Source of the DNA: Aphelenchoides besseyi | Lineage: Eukaryota > Nematoda > Chromadorea > Rhabditida > Aphelenchoididae | Reading direction: 5' to 3' | Assembly: GCA_024699855.1 (NCBI GenBank) | Contig: JAMPIQ010000002.1 | Location: forward strand, 8,556,001-8,620,000 | DNA length: 64,000 bases | Shown: positions 1 to 13,892 of the stretch, one piece after another | Layout of the letters: each line of letters begins with the position of its first letter | Numbering within the stretch: the stretch's first letter is position 1 | The notes under the pieces: generated by a model | Told to the model about the DNA's origin: nothing | The model's input: only the letters and a program-made list of their open reading frames with translations | Databases searched by the model: none | Program-made: the position numbers and the translations under genes

Positions 1-396
1 TTTGCATAGCCAATACAAACATTTCACGGGGAATTCCGTTGGCCTATTAGATATGAACGAAGGCGGGCAATCGATCGTTGCCGCCAACTATAAACATATT
101 GACCCAAAGCGCAACGTTAAGTTCAACAGCGAATTTTAGCTTGTAGGATTACAAACGCCAACTTCGCTTTTAGTCGATAACGTGTTTGTATTTTTACGAC
201 GTTTGTCCTTCCAACATCCTTTGATTCGTTGGATTTCTATTGTTGAAAGTAATTCGATAAACGACTTTTGCATAGTGTTTTGTTGAACAAAATCCAATTC
301 TTTGAACAGCAAGATTCTCATCTTAAACATTTCGTTTGTCGCTAAAATTTTTGCTTTTAGGTGCTGATGGGCAATTGAGCGCTCGTTGATATCGAT
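1..396. other. 5' edge, no gene supported
   Basis: No convincing reading frame is visible on either strand in the first ~390 bases. The only usable signal is an acceptor-like 'gcttttag' at about 353-360, some 37 bases before the first ATG of the next gene. It could be a trans-splice site or the 3' end of a 5'UTR intron. Confidence 0.4.
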
Positions 397-835
397 ATGG
401 ATGCTATGACTAAAAAACCCAACCCGGTAGGTTGATTTATTTTTTGATGTTTTACAACGATTTCAGCAAGAAACTGTTCTAGTTGATCTCGTTTGCTGGC
501 GCTTAAGGTTAATCAAATTGTCCGTTGGTTCACAATCCTCTGTAATTTTTCCTGGTATTTCACTGAGCGTCGAAGGTCAACGATTAGATACTGGTAGCCA
601 CTGGTCATCTGCTGAAATTGTGGAACGATTAGATTCTCAACATATTCGAACACGAACTACGATCTATCATCTACTAGGGGAAATGCACGCCCCAATTAGT
701 AAAAAACGTTCGAACGTTTCTTTACATCTTTTAGTTCTCTCTTTTATAGCTTTTGATTCACACTTGACCAGACACTTCGCCTCCGGTATTCCCGAAAATT
801 GGCAGGAGCTTTTGTCGTCGTTTCTCAAGCAGTGA
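397..835 (+). CDS. stand-alone SANTA-domain protein (Mis18BP1/KNL-2-like)
   Basis: Three exons read through: a short first exon (MDAMTKKPNP), then 459-702, then about 744-835, ending in ENWQELLSSFLKQ. The ~42-nt intron at 702-743 fuses ISKK to PFDSHLTRHF. The result matches the SANTA fold: CWRLRLI, then SVEGQRLD, then HWSSAEIVERLDS, then RTRTTIYHLLGEM, then LTRHFASGIPENW. In animals this domain sits in M18BP1/KNL-2, which helps load CENP-A at centromeres; that role is an inference here. The protein is only about 125 residues. It has no visible Myb/SANT domain, unlike the classical family, and the stop is clear at 833-835. It lies about 110 bases upstream of a SUV39-type methyltransferase on the same strand. 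Domain assignment is from motif memory, without a profile search. Confidence 0.68.
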
Positions 836-946
836 GTTGACATCTCTTCTTCATGTTATTGGGTTGTTTGTAGTTATCCTAAATCAAAAGTCAAAGAACA
901 AAGCTCTCGCACAAACCCAAAACAAAAATCATCAAGAAATCGCAAT

Positions 947-2500
947 ATGGACGTCCATGAAAACCACGATCAACAGAATTCTGTTGGTTCGTCAAATGCT
1001 ACGAACAATTCCGAACAATCGAATCAAAAGCGCAATCAGAAGGCTACGAAACGAAAACGGACGAAAGAGTCAGAGAGCGATTCGAATACTTATGACGTTG
1101 AACGTATTTTGAATACCTACTCAAATGAATGTGGCAAACGGTATCTGATCAAATGGAAAAACTATTCGTATCAAGAGTAAGTAATTTGATTGCCCAATCG
1201 ATCTTTGATGTATGTTTGTAGTTCTACGTGGGAAAGATTTGAGAACATGGATTGCGAGAAATCAGTGAGCGAAATCGAAATCAGATTGTAAAAGAACTCG
1301 TGATTTAGCTCTCAGATTTTCGCTATCGACTTTCTGTTGTCAAGAGGATTCGCGCCATGTGCAAACCCGAAGAATCGGTCAAATATCCGTATGAAGCAAA
1401 TCGCGAAGCACGAATCGATCGTTTGCTTTATTTGGCTAATTGGGAAGATCAACTGAATCTTGAATGTGAGAAAGCAGGAGTGGCACCTATTTTTGTGGAA
1501 AATTGGACAGTCGATTCAAAGGAACCTCATAAAAACTTTAAGTTTATTCAACGTAAGATTTTTTAAGTTCTCAAAAGGCAGTGGAATTTAGAAAACATTA
1601 TTGGCAAAGAAGCATTTGATGACTTCGACTACGCACCAATGCAAAGGCCGAATACGTGCGACTGCAAAGGCCAATGTGGTCCAAAAAGCAATTGTTGCCA
1701 CACGGTAGGAATACGTCTATAAACCTTAATTATATTCGTTTTCAGCTTTTTGACGAACAATACGGATACAAAGATCGTCGTTTGGACAACGACCGTGGAA
1801 CGGTTGTCGAATGCACAGATCAATGCGGTTGTTCGCTTTCTTGTCCAAATCGCATTGTACAAGTACGTGACAACAAGAAGACGAGCAATGACCACTGATA
1901 TTTAGCGTGGTCGACAGGTTCCCATTGTACTCTTCAGAACAATCGATCGTGGATGGTCAATTCGAGCGGCTACTTTCATTAAACGGTAAAAATCATTAGT
2001 TTAAGTTCTTGTTAACTGTCTTTATGATCATTTTACAGAGGTACATTCGTAATGCAATACTGCGGAGAAGTGACTACTTTGGTACTTGCAAACGCACGCA
2101 AAGACCAATCTTTTCAATACAACATGGATACGAATACATATCCTCAAAAATTTGTTATTGATGCGTTGAACTTCGGAAATGAAGCTCGTTGGGTTAATCA
2201 TAGCTGCGATCCCAATCTGAGAACATATGGTGTTATGGCTTCTCGGTATTTTGTTTGAACTTTGGCACTTTAGATTCGTATGGTTTTTAGTTACGATAAT
2301 GCTTACGAAGAGCTCGCTTTCTTCGCAATCAAAGACATCGCTGTTGGAGAAGAGCTGACCGTAGAGTAAGTCGAATGTTTTGTAGTTCTATTCATATGAT
2401 TTGCTTCAGTTACTACGTACACTTGGGCAAAAAAGATGTGGTCACAGACGGAGAAAAATGCTTGTGCGGGGCTTCGAAGTGCCGAAAGATGTTGATGTAA
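947..2500 (+). CDS. SUV39-type histone H3K9 methyltransferase
   Basis: At least eight exons give one protein. The N-terminus is K/R/E-rich, followed by a chromodomain (YDVERILNTY...KRYLIKWKNYSYQDSTWERFENM). The pre-SET region holds CDCKGQCGPKSNCC and CTDQCGCSLSCPN, which are the zinc-binding cysteines. The SET core shows GWSIRAATFIKRGTFVMQYCGE, then RWVNHSCDPNL, then GEELTVDYY. The post-SET end is CLCGASKCRKMLM. Cofactor-binding NHSCDPNL and the catalytic-region tyrosines of YY are intact, so the enzyme should methylate H3K9 and build heterochromatin in the nucleus. Introns are short; for example 2246-2288 rejoins MASR to YDNAYEELAFFAIKDI. The start at 947 follows an A-rich leader (cgcaatATGG). 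Chromodomain plus SET fits SUV39H1/2 better than SETDB or G9a. Confidence 0.9.
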
Positions 2501-2725
2501 TGCCAAAACGATCGTTTTGTATGTTGGAGTTCTTCTGTTTTATTTAGTTGCAACAATCTTCTTGTAATTACTTCTTGATTCTCTTCCCTTCGGTAGTACA
2601 ATACAAGAAAATAATCCCCAAATGTTTAAATGAAAAGCGTTCGACGATTAACGTTTACAACGAATTTGGGTTTACTTCAACCAATCGACAAATACACACG
2701 AGCAAAATAAATAGAACGGAGAAGG

Positions 2726-4191
<1,466 letters not shown>

Positions 4192-4495
4192 TTTGATCAA
4201 AACGATAAAAATTTACGAGAACAACGAACTCAAGTGCAGAGATCCGCCGTGATGCTAAAATCATCACGACAAGCAACCAAAGTTGTTGGAATCGATTTTT
4301 CGAATTCAACGATCAATTTTCATTGCCGACATGAAGTTTTTTGCTCAACGTTTTGATCGCATTGCTGTTTAAAATTACTCCTTCGACAGTCTCTTTTATA
4401 GCTGTTTTCGCATTATAACGATTCATGCTTTGTAAGTGTTTATTGGAGTATTCGATTATTTCAAACACAAGCAATCAAAACGGTTATATTGCGGT
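4192..4495. other. intergenic, tail-to-head spacer
   Basis: About 300 AT-rich bases lie between the start of the Rpt3 gene and the stop of the monooxygenase gene; both are on the minus strand. No ORF, repeat or RNA gene is recognised. It presumably holds the Rpt3 promoter and the monooxygenase 3' end. Confidence 0.4.
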
Positions 4496-6479
4496 TCACA
4501 GATTGAACGTAAGAAGCTTGTAGAGAAAGACAAGAATTAAGACAATGAGTAACAAGAAGCCCAACACTTGTAACAGATTATTTGATAACGGTACGATTCT
4601 TTGTCGCATTCCCGAAAGAATTCGTTCATCGCTGCTCAATATCGCATCACGTGCTCCATTCCACGCGTGTGGTCCACATAATCGGAAGGAGTAAGGCAAA
4701 TTTCCACCGAAAATAAGATGAAAAGCAAGTCGCGGATCAGTGAACAGAAATTTTTCGGGACGTGGAATACACCCCATCATTTCAGCTAATTCGTCCATGT
4801 AGAAATCGTAGTCGACCTTAAGAAAATAGAAAGTTGTTAACTAAGATATTTACTCATACTTGAATAGTATGACGTCGACTTTCAACATAACGAGCAGCCA
4901 TCGCATCTCGACGTTTACGTATCTCTGCCTCCATTTTACTGCGTGAAGGCAACTTTGTGCGACCAATAAAAACATCGAAAAAGAAACGAGCTTGAAGTTC
5001 GGCAATCGGCATAATTGAACCCAAGGGCTAAAATTCGAACTGTCACTCGTAATTGGCTTGACTTACTTGAATCAATCCAATTACAGCCAAAGTGTTATGT
5101 TCAGCAGTTTGCATCGGATACATGAGTTTGTATAACGACACTTTATTCTCTTCTACTGGAATTAGTTTTCCACCTTCTGCTAGCGGAAATCCAAACGAAT
5201 AGCCAGTTGACATAATGACCTGAAATTAAGTGCTTAAAAGTAGTTTGTTGATTCCTACCTCATCCACGGGCTCAATTATTGAACCATCTTCGAATATCAA
5301 ACCATGTTCTGTAAACGACCGAATGTTTGGTTTCACAATCACCGATCCACAAGCCAAACGATTGGGAAGCTCATCATTGACTGTTGGATGTGCGCTAAAA
5401 GTGTTATTTATTTGTTGAATACTTATAACTGATTACCACAACGGTCGGTGTTCGGGTTTCAATCCATAGCGTGCATGATCAAACCGCAACTGAAGCAAAA
5501 CCTCGAGCCAACCGTTGACAATCCAATTAGGCAACGTAGTGCGTAGAAACTTTGTAAATCGAGTAAAAACGAGAATATCGTAGGGAATTCCATATTCACG
5601 TAATCGATGAAAAAGCCATGTACCACGACGAGTAGAAACATAAACCTGAAAATCGATGTTTCTGAAAAGTTTATTCTTATAAAACAAACTTGTGAAGCGA
5701 TTCGACTCAACTCGACCGCAATATCAACCGCTGAATTTCCCATTCCCAGTACGGTAACGACTTTGTCTTCGAAGCCTCGATAATCTTTGTATGAGTGGGC
5801 GTGAGTGATTCGTCCACAAAATTTGTCTTGACCGGGCCATTGCTTTGGAAAATAAGGTTCAGTGTGATGTCCTGTACACAGAAGAACACAGTCGAATTCT
5901 TCCGATTGCTCGGAATTGTTACTGAAATCGAATTTAAACGACCAATTTGATATCACTAACTGATCTATGTAGTGCACAATCCAACGTCCGTCTCGATCAA
6001 AGTTATTTCCACGTCTCACTTCTTTGACGTTATGTTGTAGACGAATGTACTTCCGCAAATCATATTTTTCCGCGTACGACTTCAGATATTCGAGCATCAT
6101 ACGGTTGTGCATAAAATTCGGATAACTGGCGGGCGGTGGAAAGTCGCTGTAAGCCGTCATCTAAACATCAACTGAAGTGTTTCAGATTGATTTCATTTTT
6201 ACCTCTTTAGATGTGTTAATTACCGTGCTTTTCATAACAGAAGATTCTGAAAGGTATTAAATTTAAGATGATAATCGAATTTACCGTTCGTTTCATACGC
6301 TTTGTAATGCCACAGACCACCGATTTCTTCCGTTCGTTCGAAACACACGGGTTCCAAATTGTACAGTAGAGCATGTCTGAATGAAGCCTACAGATCGGTT
6401 TAGCTTCTTATAAAACAAACCGAATCGACGGTAAACCACTGGCTCCAGCTCCAATTATTGCTACACGTTTGCGTACCAT
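4496..6479 (-). CDS. flavin-containing monooxygenase (FMO family)
   Basis: Starts at 6479 with MVRKRVAIIGAGASGLPSI, the FAD-binding GxGxxG. Later exons carry NIMKS-region motifs, FSYxDFPPP-like SDFPPPASYPNFMHNRMMLEYLKSYA, the FMO motif ending DCVLLCTGHHTEP, and the NADPH-binding VVTVLGMGNSAVDIAVELSR. The last exon carries PRPEKFLFTDPRLAFHLIFGG and a hydrophobic tail (LLQVLGFLLLIVLILVFLYKLL) typical of ER-anchored animal FMOs. It should oxygenate soft nucleophiles on nitrogen or sulfur using NADPH, FAD and O2. At least seven short introns are seen. Size (about 500 residues) and order are normal. Which of the several nematode FMOs it matches cannot be decided by eye. Confidence 0.92.
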
Positions 6480-7817
6480 CGTTAAAGTCTGTAATCGGAG
6501 CGATTAACCGTAATAAACTGAATTTAACGAAAGTTTCAAAGATGAGCCACGAATTTCGGTTATCAGCTTGTTATCACTTGTCGTCGACCATAGAAGCAGG
6601 AAAACTTATGACTGAGCCCATGTGGTCAACGAAAAGAAACCAAGTGGGTGGTTTGTCGTTCCGCCCCTAAACTCATTGTACAATACGACCGCTGGATTTC
6701 ACGTTTCGTGCGTCTTCTTCACGTCAATCCAACCGCCCCCACTCTACGCGCTTTGATCCGCAACGGCTTGGCATCCGATGAAAAAGATGAAGCGGTGTCG
6801 TGCAGTGAGAAATCGAATGCTTTTGTATGTTGTCGTGAGATTGCAGTTTTGCTGGACGCCTGCAAAGAAGACGAGTGATGGTGTAACCGCAGAACGCCAC
6901 GTAGAGCCGGAAAACAACCGCGAGCTTATGGTTTTCATTCATAAACCCCATGGATTCTTGTATTCTCCAAACTCGTCGGTGCGGAAGATCAAAATACACG
7001 AAATCGGATCGCAGACGTTCAAAATGCACTTTACAATCTTAAGTTCTTACAATAGAAGCCGATTAAGTTGCGGACGAATCGTTTAAGCGTTGCGTAATCC
7101 AATGTTTTGCGAAGTTCATCGATGAAAGTGGACAATCAACGGCTAACCATTTCTACACTATTTTGCAATTGATGAAAAGAATCCAAGAGAAACAACTGTC
7201 TAAATCGATTGTCGTATTGATCCGTGAAGTAATCCGGCTAATGGCGCTTTGCGTTCCTCTTTTTTTGCGTATAAGCTGACGACCAATTAGAAGCAATTTC
7301 GTCGTTAATTGGTGACTTCAAACAAAATATTTTGCGAACAACAATTTTGAGTTGCATCGATAGGTACACGAAAAGCATTTAGTCGTGTGCTTATTCGTTC
7401 CATAATGATCTGCTGCTAATAGTAGCTGATGTGGAATCTACTGTGAATAGAAACTTTCGGAGAGTTGGTTCCGTAGCTCTTTTCCGAACTTGAAGTTATC
7501 CTGAACTCGGTTGTCATTGCAAAGTCGTTGTTTGTTTGAGATTGCTGCTAAACACCCAATGCTGTCACTTCACACGAAGATCCACCAAAAGCAACGATCC
7601 TTCTCAATAAAATCACGTAACAATGGACACTGGTCGACATCTTGACTTTGTTTCGATTTGAATGTCTTTGGCTAAACGTTCCATTGTGAGTTTTGGCGTG
7701 ATCGTGAGAACTTTTAAGTTGAATTTTAATTTGCAGTTGTATGGAATTCAATTCATTTGGTGGGCGTTTTGTTCAGGAGTGTCGGTTTGTTCGAATGACG
7801 TAGTCAACAGGAGTTGG
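6480..7817. other. intergenic region, no gene supported
   Basis: About 1.3 kb between the divergent FMO and SMG8 genes. Several 60-100 residue open frames overlap on both strands (6458-7090), but none has a recognisable motif or consistent splice continuation, and they shadow each other. It presumably contains a bidirectional promoter. An ATG at 7662, in frame with the SMG8 start, followed by a possible intron, leaves room for an upstream SMG8 start. Confidence 0.4.
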
Positions 7818-10800
7818 ATGGCCGAAACGTTTGCAAAATGGCTGCAGAAAGCGGCTGATGATCATGGAATTGGAGCGGCGGACAAACCGGTGCTTGTTGT
7901 TGGAGTTAACGGCAAATCGACGAAACAGGTTCCGGGTTGTCAATTTTTGGATCAGGTTCTGGATCAGACGGTATTTTGCGGACGATACCAAACTGAGGAA
8001 TTTGTAAATGTAAGCAGTCAGCTGAGGATATGATTGCCATTGCAACAAATTTTTAGATAAGTGCCTATTATTCAGAATATCATCAGATTTTGTTTCTCTA
8101 TCTTCACAGTTATCAGGACGGTGATGTTCAGAAGAAAATTTTCGATTCAGAAAAAGTAAGTTAACTGCATAAAGTCTGTTGAAATGTTTGCTCTTTAGCC
8201 GTTTTTTGAAGCGTTGGAATCGGCCGAAAGTGCTTTTATTCGCTATCTTTTTGTGTTGTTTGTTGTGTCCCACATTGTTATTTTTGTTCAACCAGACATT
8301 CGCATCGACACCACGTTGATTCGTCATCTAATGGCAGTCAACGAAATGCGGTAGGTACACTGATTGTTCAACTTCAATTCTCTCGGTTTAGAACTCAACG
8401 TCGTCAACCTCTCATGAGAAAACTCGACAAACTTCCGACCTTTTCGGCTGCATGGCGTGCAGAAGGACGGTTGGCGTTGCCGCGTTTACTTTTCCTTTTT
8501 CACGACAATTCGCGTCGACATCGTGGATCGCCAGAAGATGCACTCAATTACGTGAGTTTCTTTTCTATTTCGTCGATTAGAAGGTATATTTAGGCCGATC
8601 GGGTTGAACGAAGTCGTGAGTACCAGCTGGTGAGAATGTTGAAGAAAACTCAAATTTGTGCTGAACACTTGTAAGTTCGACTTCTTTTTACAACTAAATG
8701 TGTTCAGGGGAATCGCATTGGCATCTTTGACTCCACATCGCGTACCTTTCGTTCATTTGGTTCAATCCAGCGAACCAGAGAGTGTTGTTGTAACGGACAC
8801 GTTGAGTCGTGTGTTTCGTGGCGAACTTTTGTACACCGATGTGAAACCGTTCTTGGATGTTCGATTAAATACAACTATTCCTGCAGGTGTCAGATTTTAT
8901 TTTACATTAATTTACTAGTAGATATTCAGAACAATCGATGGATATTGTGAAATTTTTACTTGGTCACGTGAAAGACGTTGTTGAAAACGAAAACAAACTC
9001 CCGTATTATTTTGCCATTCCAAAACTTCGAACTTTCGTTAACGGCGCTCGTGTCGTCATGGATGCGGTCAGCAAAAACGAAATTTATGATCAGTCGCTAA
9101 TTTCTCGATGGTTATCTGAGGAACTGCATTTCATAGACGAGTAAGTTGTTGAGGCCCGTATTTGATTGGTATTCATTTTCAGTTATGCATCTCAAATTGC
9201 TTATTACTCGTACGAGCTGTACAACCGTTTGATTTGGGACGACAAAGTTGGTTCGATGTTCTACGATCCGAAACTCACTGAAGCTCGACACTACCGAACG
9301 GTCAGTTTTCTCGTTTTGATTACAAACAATTCAAAGTTTAGATCCAACACGTTGCTTCATTCATCAAAACATCACTTTTGGGTAAACAGGCAGAAGATGT
9401 TTGGTCGGTCGTTCTGAAACAGTGCAATGCTCGTTTCAAGTTTCGACAAAATCGATGTTATGTTCGTTCAGCATCCGGTGCTCAGTGCAGTTTGTTGGTT
9501 CATCGAGAACCAGCGGAATTCGTTCAAGGACAATCTATGGACGAAGCATTGCGTGGCAGAACGTTCAATCATTGCTCGGGATATTCGTATTTGTCGACCT
9601 GCAGTTGTGGAAAGACCCAAAAGAAACGTGCTGATCCATTTTCAGCCAAGGTCTGTTCACATATCTCAGTCAGATGAATACGCGGATTTTAGGAAGCTAA
9701 CTACGATTTTTACACCACCTTTCCATGTTGTACTAAAACCGAAATGATGCCCTTTCGCTTATACAATCCGGGAATCAAATGCATGTTTAAGCAGGTGCAT
9801 TCAAATTAACGGTTCTATAATTTCAGGGGATGTGTCCCGTTCAACTTCGATTGTTATTCGTAAACCCGAACAAAATCGTCGAGAGCGTTTACGAATTCTC
9901 TCCAACAAATCCAAAGACTTGGACAACGAAAAAGATCGCTTTTCAACGTACACGGTAGTCAAACCAAAATCACAAACTAGAATTGTCAACGAACTTTTGT
10001 GGCAATTTAACAAAATGCAAAATGAGCATCAAGGTAATCTCAAGATACAAAGTACGAGTAAAATGTTTCTTTAGGTCGTTATTTGCCTCACATGCATCAC
10101 TCTTCTATAACGAACTTGGAACTAACACCGTTGTTCCCATCGTGGTCTGTAGCTTGTATTGGATTGTCAAAACAATACGTTCATGTCAAGGGTTTGACTG
10201 ATATGCCAAATTTTGTCAAAGGCTCCGAATTCTTGTTGCCGTGGGATCTTGCATTGCCAGTGAAGTCGGAGCAATGGAGCAAAGGAATGAAAGACATTTT
10301 GGGAGTTGATCGATTGCCATTTAAAGAGCGGCGTTTGGATCGGAATGTTCAAGAACAAACGCATAAGGAGAAAATTAAGGTAAGAAGACGATTAAAGAGA
10401 AATCATTACAGTTTTTCAGTTCTTTATCGGTTTCGAATACGAATGTCCGAAAGGTCATCGGTTTATGTGCGAGAAACCACAGAAAATGCTTATTCACGAT
10501 CGTTCAAAAGGAACAGTGAAGGTAACGGAATGGATAAACACACTATGGAAACCTCGATTTTAGACAGACGCAAGTGAAATGGTATCGTCCAATCTGCCGT
10601 TGTTCATGTTATGCAAATGCTCGATTGTACAACGTCCCGTAAATGCGCAGCTGATGCGACTTCACATAGTCACTCCAAAGGCACCCATTTGCGTTAAACT
10701 CAATCCGTTGGTTATGATGGACACAACAGGCGGATTTCATATGGGCCAAACAGCGGAACTCAATTGGGGTCGTTACTACGTCTTACGGTTTCCGTTCATT

Positions 10801-10896
10801 TACGAAGGACCGACAGGAATGATTCGAAAACCGACGACATCAACGACTACAGGGACACTTTTAGCCAATTGCATTCAAATTTATCAGAAAATTTGA
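7818..10896 (+). CDS. smg-8: nonsense-mediated decay factor SMG8
   Basis: About ten exons. The N-terminal GTPase-like region begins MAETFAKWLQ and contains LVVGVNGKSTKQ, the position of the degenerate P-loop. FDSEKPFF and LIRHLMAVNEM follow. The C-terminal half shows ELLWQFNKMQNEHQGRYLPHMHH, LELTPLFPSWSVACIGLSK, KGSEFLLPWDLAL, the SMG8 signature FFIGFEYECPKGHRFMC, and a final domain ending FPFIYEGPTGM. SMG8 with SMG9 restrains the SMG1 kinase that phosphorylates UPF1. The start at 7818 is a choice: the frame is open upstream to another ATG at 7662. The end is fixed by the stop at 10894-10896. Length near 850 residues is slightly shorter than the vertebrate protein. Confidence 0.88.
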
Positions 10897-11321
10897 GTCG
10901 ATTTATTGATTATGTTCTATGAATTAATGGGTTTACAGTCCATAACTATGAAGTGGAAGACCAATCATTAAACTTCAGAAGCATCGACGTTATTTACATT
11001 AACGGAACGAGATTTTTGCATTGCAATTCTGTTGTTTTCTAACTCGGGTTCAGATTGTTTCGTCGTTTTGTAACCTCATTTTTGTCGATTCCCTCCAGAA
11101 ATTTCTATGGGCAAATTTACGGGCTTGAACTCGCTGATGCAGGATCATACATTTCACAATTGGACTTTATGTAATTGTTTATTGTAGATTGTTTTTAATG
11201 TATATTTGTCAATAAATATCAATTGCTCATTTCATTTGTTGGATCGTTGTTTAGACTTATTAAAATGTCGTTACGAATAAAAAGAACCATAGAGCCATCA
11301 GCTAAACGTTTACGATTATGG
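10897..11321. other. convergent intergenic spacer
   Basis: About 425 AT-rich bases between the 3' ends of the SMG8 gene and the four-repeat gene. No ORF of note. AATAAA-like signals occur near 11212 and 11276, consistent with 3' ends. Nothing else is seen. Confidence 0.4.
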
Positions 11322-13377
11322 TCATATTGATCTGTAATTACCGCTATACGCATGCGAATCTTCTTCATTCACGATTCTAGCCCCCACATCCAAAGAGCAA
11401 TGCAAATGCCAACCGCAAAGTTTTAGTTTTTCGATGATACAAACCAAGAGATGAAGGCCTTCGGAGCAATCAGTAGACATATCACGCATTGCAAAAGGCC
11501 TTCCTTTAAGTTTCAAACAACATCCACGATTTATTTCCGCTGAAAATAAAGAACGTCGTGTATACGTTGAGTGTTATACAACACACATTCGCTTTGTAGT
11601 CCTTTGGACCAAACGGCCAAAACAATTTCGCGTACAATCGTTCGGACATTTGTTGGTGCATTAAACAACTTCAACGTATCACTTCGAACCATTGCTAAGC
11701 CAAAAATTGGTCGTGGTTCCTCGGTCGATGTTTCGAACAACATCGTCGACTGAAATCAGTTATGTGAACTAAGCACAAGATAAAAGCACTGCTCGTGTTC
11801 AAAAAGAGTGTAAGCAGAGAAATGAGAAAACAGAAAAGAGATCGTTGGGTTTTCTCTCACTCTGCAAATTCGCGACCCGTTGAAAGGCGAGAAGCTGGAA
11901 AGAGTAAGCGAAACGCAAAAATCTGTCACCCGTTGCCTAATGATGCAAAAAGACGGGCTGAATGATCTTCAATGACTATAAACTCGTTATGTGTACAAAT
12001 TTTGGCTGAAGGCAGTAAATTTTGGAAACAATCACGAACTGTGGTTCCCATCATATTTTAACTGCTAGCCAACTAACCTTAACATAACGTCCAAGTGATG
12101 TCTGTATTGCCCCTTTTAGTTTCCAACCCAATGACCACAACCGACCGATTATTTCCAGGAACATTAACTGGGTATCCGCTAACTGCGAAGAATCTGTATC
12201 AAACGGCGTGTTCGTGAAGACGATTTCAGAACAACCCATCTGAAATGCTATCTTTTTGTTGTCGTAATGTTCATGAATTTACGTAAGAAGGTTTGATCTC
12301 ACGGATTTGTCCGGAAAGTATTGAGTTTTCGATTTCTTTTGCCGCATTCATCGGACATTCAAACAATCGTAAACGATTACGTTCTTCTGGACACAACAGA
12401 AAGTAGTTGGCCGGTTGAGTATCTGGTGTAGAAGAAAACTAAGATCAATGCAATTGAAAACAATCCGATTCGTCTCACCGCTTTAAAGAACGTCGTTTCG
12501 TTACGAAATCCACCTCGCAATGATAATCCAAAACTCAATTGATAGCCACTTGTTGCAAATTGACGAACCATTTGCAGAAACAATCTTTTGGTGGTAATTT
12601 GCTAAATCGTGTTGTTTATTAGATTTCATTACATCTTGTTTCACTTCTTCGTATCTGTTATTAGTGCCAAAGATTTGTCCTTTAAACGAAAACTCAATGA
12701 ACTCATCGATACTTTCATCGCCACTCAACTGCGATGCGAATTGACTTCTTAGCCAATCCAACTTCACGTTCGCAATTCCTGGAACAATCGGAAATTGTAA
12801 GACATTGCGATTTCGAATTGCAACACAAATGAAACGCTCAGCAACCGGAAACGACGAACTCTAAACAAATACGTGATTGTTGATGACCTTAACGGCTGAT
12901 TACCAGTTCACTTCCGGCCACTAAACCACGCTCCAAAATGATCGTCGATCGACTGAACATTTTTCCCGTGTAAATCGAATTAACAACTTTGATTCCCGAG
13001 TTGTCCAGTTGACCAAAGAAACGACAAAACGTTTGACGGGCTTGAGCTGTGGAAATCACTTGTGCCTTATTGGGACCAAGAATGGTACCCTAAACGCAAA
13101 AACATAACTTAAAATTGCAATCGTCAAACAAACAGCGAATGGTTTCTCTGTTAAACGAAACGCTTGTAAGTATTGAACGTTGAAAATGCCATCAATCTGC
13201 CATGCAGTTAATATCGTCTGATGAACTTTGCCGACTGTATCTTCGCAATCCATAAGTGCAATAACATTGGGAGCCTTAAATCCGATTTTTAAAATCATTC
13301 TTCCAACTCACCTGTATTGTCAAAGAAACATGTTGAACAGCTAACGGCGAACAGTAAATCGACGAACCAGCACCCAT
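11322..13377 (-). CDS. unrecognised protein of four tandem ~110-residue repeats
   Basis: Starts MGAGSSIYCSPLAV at 13377; Gly2 and Ser6 fit an N-myristoylation site. Splicing with short introns gives four diverged copies of one unit. Each has (a) a strand with a hydrophobic-L-hydrophobic core: NVIALMDCEDTVG, ICVAIRNRNVLQFPIVPG, LRLFECPMNAAKEI, LKLFNAPTNVRTIV; (b) a short F/L-x-x-x-PF-like strand: RLTEKPFAG, FSFKGQIFG, VFTNTPFDTD, LKLKGRPFAMRD; (c) a helix plus GW: RQTFCRFFGQLDNSGIKV, RLFLQMVRQFATSGYQLS, LMFLEIIGRLWSLGWKLKG, LLVCIIEKLKLCGWHLH. The last unit lies beyond a ~300-nt intron (about 11750-12060), far longer than its neighbours, so it could be a separate gene. I do not recognise the family. 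No signal peptide or membrane segment is seen. Confidence 0.72.
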
Positions 13378-13892
13378 TTTGCAGAACGTCTATTTCCAGG
13401 AGTTTGTTTCTAGTGACTGCACAGTAGTTTTGGAATTTGTTGACATTTCACAGCCATCGACCAGAAATATTATTTATTCGGAGGACCGTAAACTTGACTT
13501 GCGAACGACCAATTGAAACCGCACGACGAGTTTAATCGTCCACCGCTGCTTGGCTTTCACCTGCTCATTTGGCTGCCAATTTGTGTGTCAACGATGTCCG
13601 TCAAAAATCGCAACACACCATTTGTATCTAATACTATTTCGTATAATTAAATGTTCCTATTCTCAGTTGTCTTCTCGTCATTCGTTAATTCAAGTTGTTA
13701 TCAGTCGTCTAGTTAGCTTCTTATCCTTACAGAGCTATTAGAAAGTCTTTCTATTCCTTTTTTTCTGGCATTTCAATTAACAAGAAGAAACCAAAAAGTG
13801 TAAAATCGCCATGGCAACGAGATCCGTTGTCCGAGATGTGGCTTTTGAAATAAAGTCAAAAGTCACGAAATTGAGGACGCTAATCCTTGGAA
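13378..13892. other. divergent promoter region, no gene supported
   Basis: About 500 bases upstream of the four-repeat gene. A small + frame at 13550-13741 is Cys/Ser-rich without motif or splice support. Nothing else is recognised. Confidence 0.35.

Noticed and set aside
1553..1577. Apparent 25-nt intron in the SUV39 gene
   Set aside because: A later acceptor (gaatttag, about 1591) gives a ~39-nt intron and a better reading (QNIIGKEAF).
6458..7086. Several open frames on both strands
   Set aside because: They overlap one another, lack motifs and do not splice to anything.
12570..12630. Frameshift in the four-repeat gene at DLANYHQK
   Set aside because: A 31-nt intron (gtaatg...gatttag) joins EEVKQD to QITTKRLFLQ without any shift.
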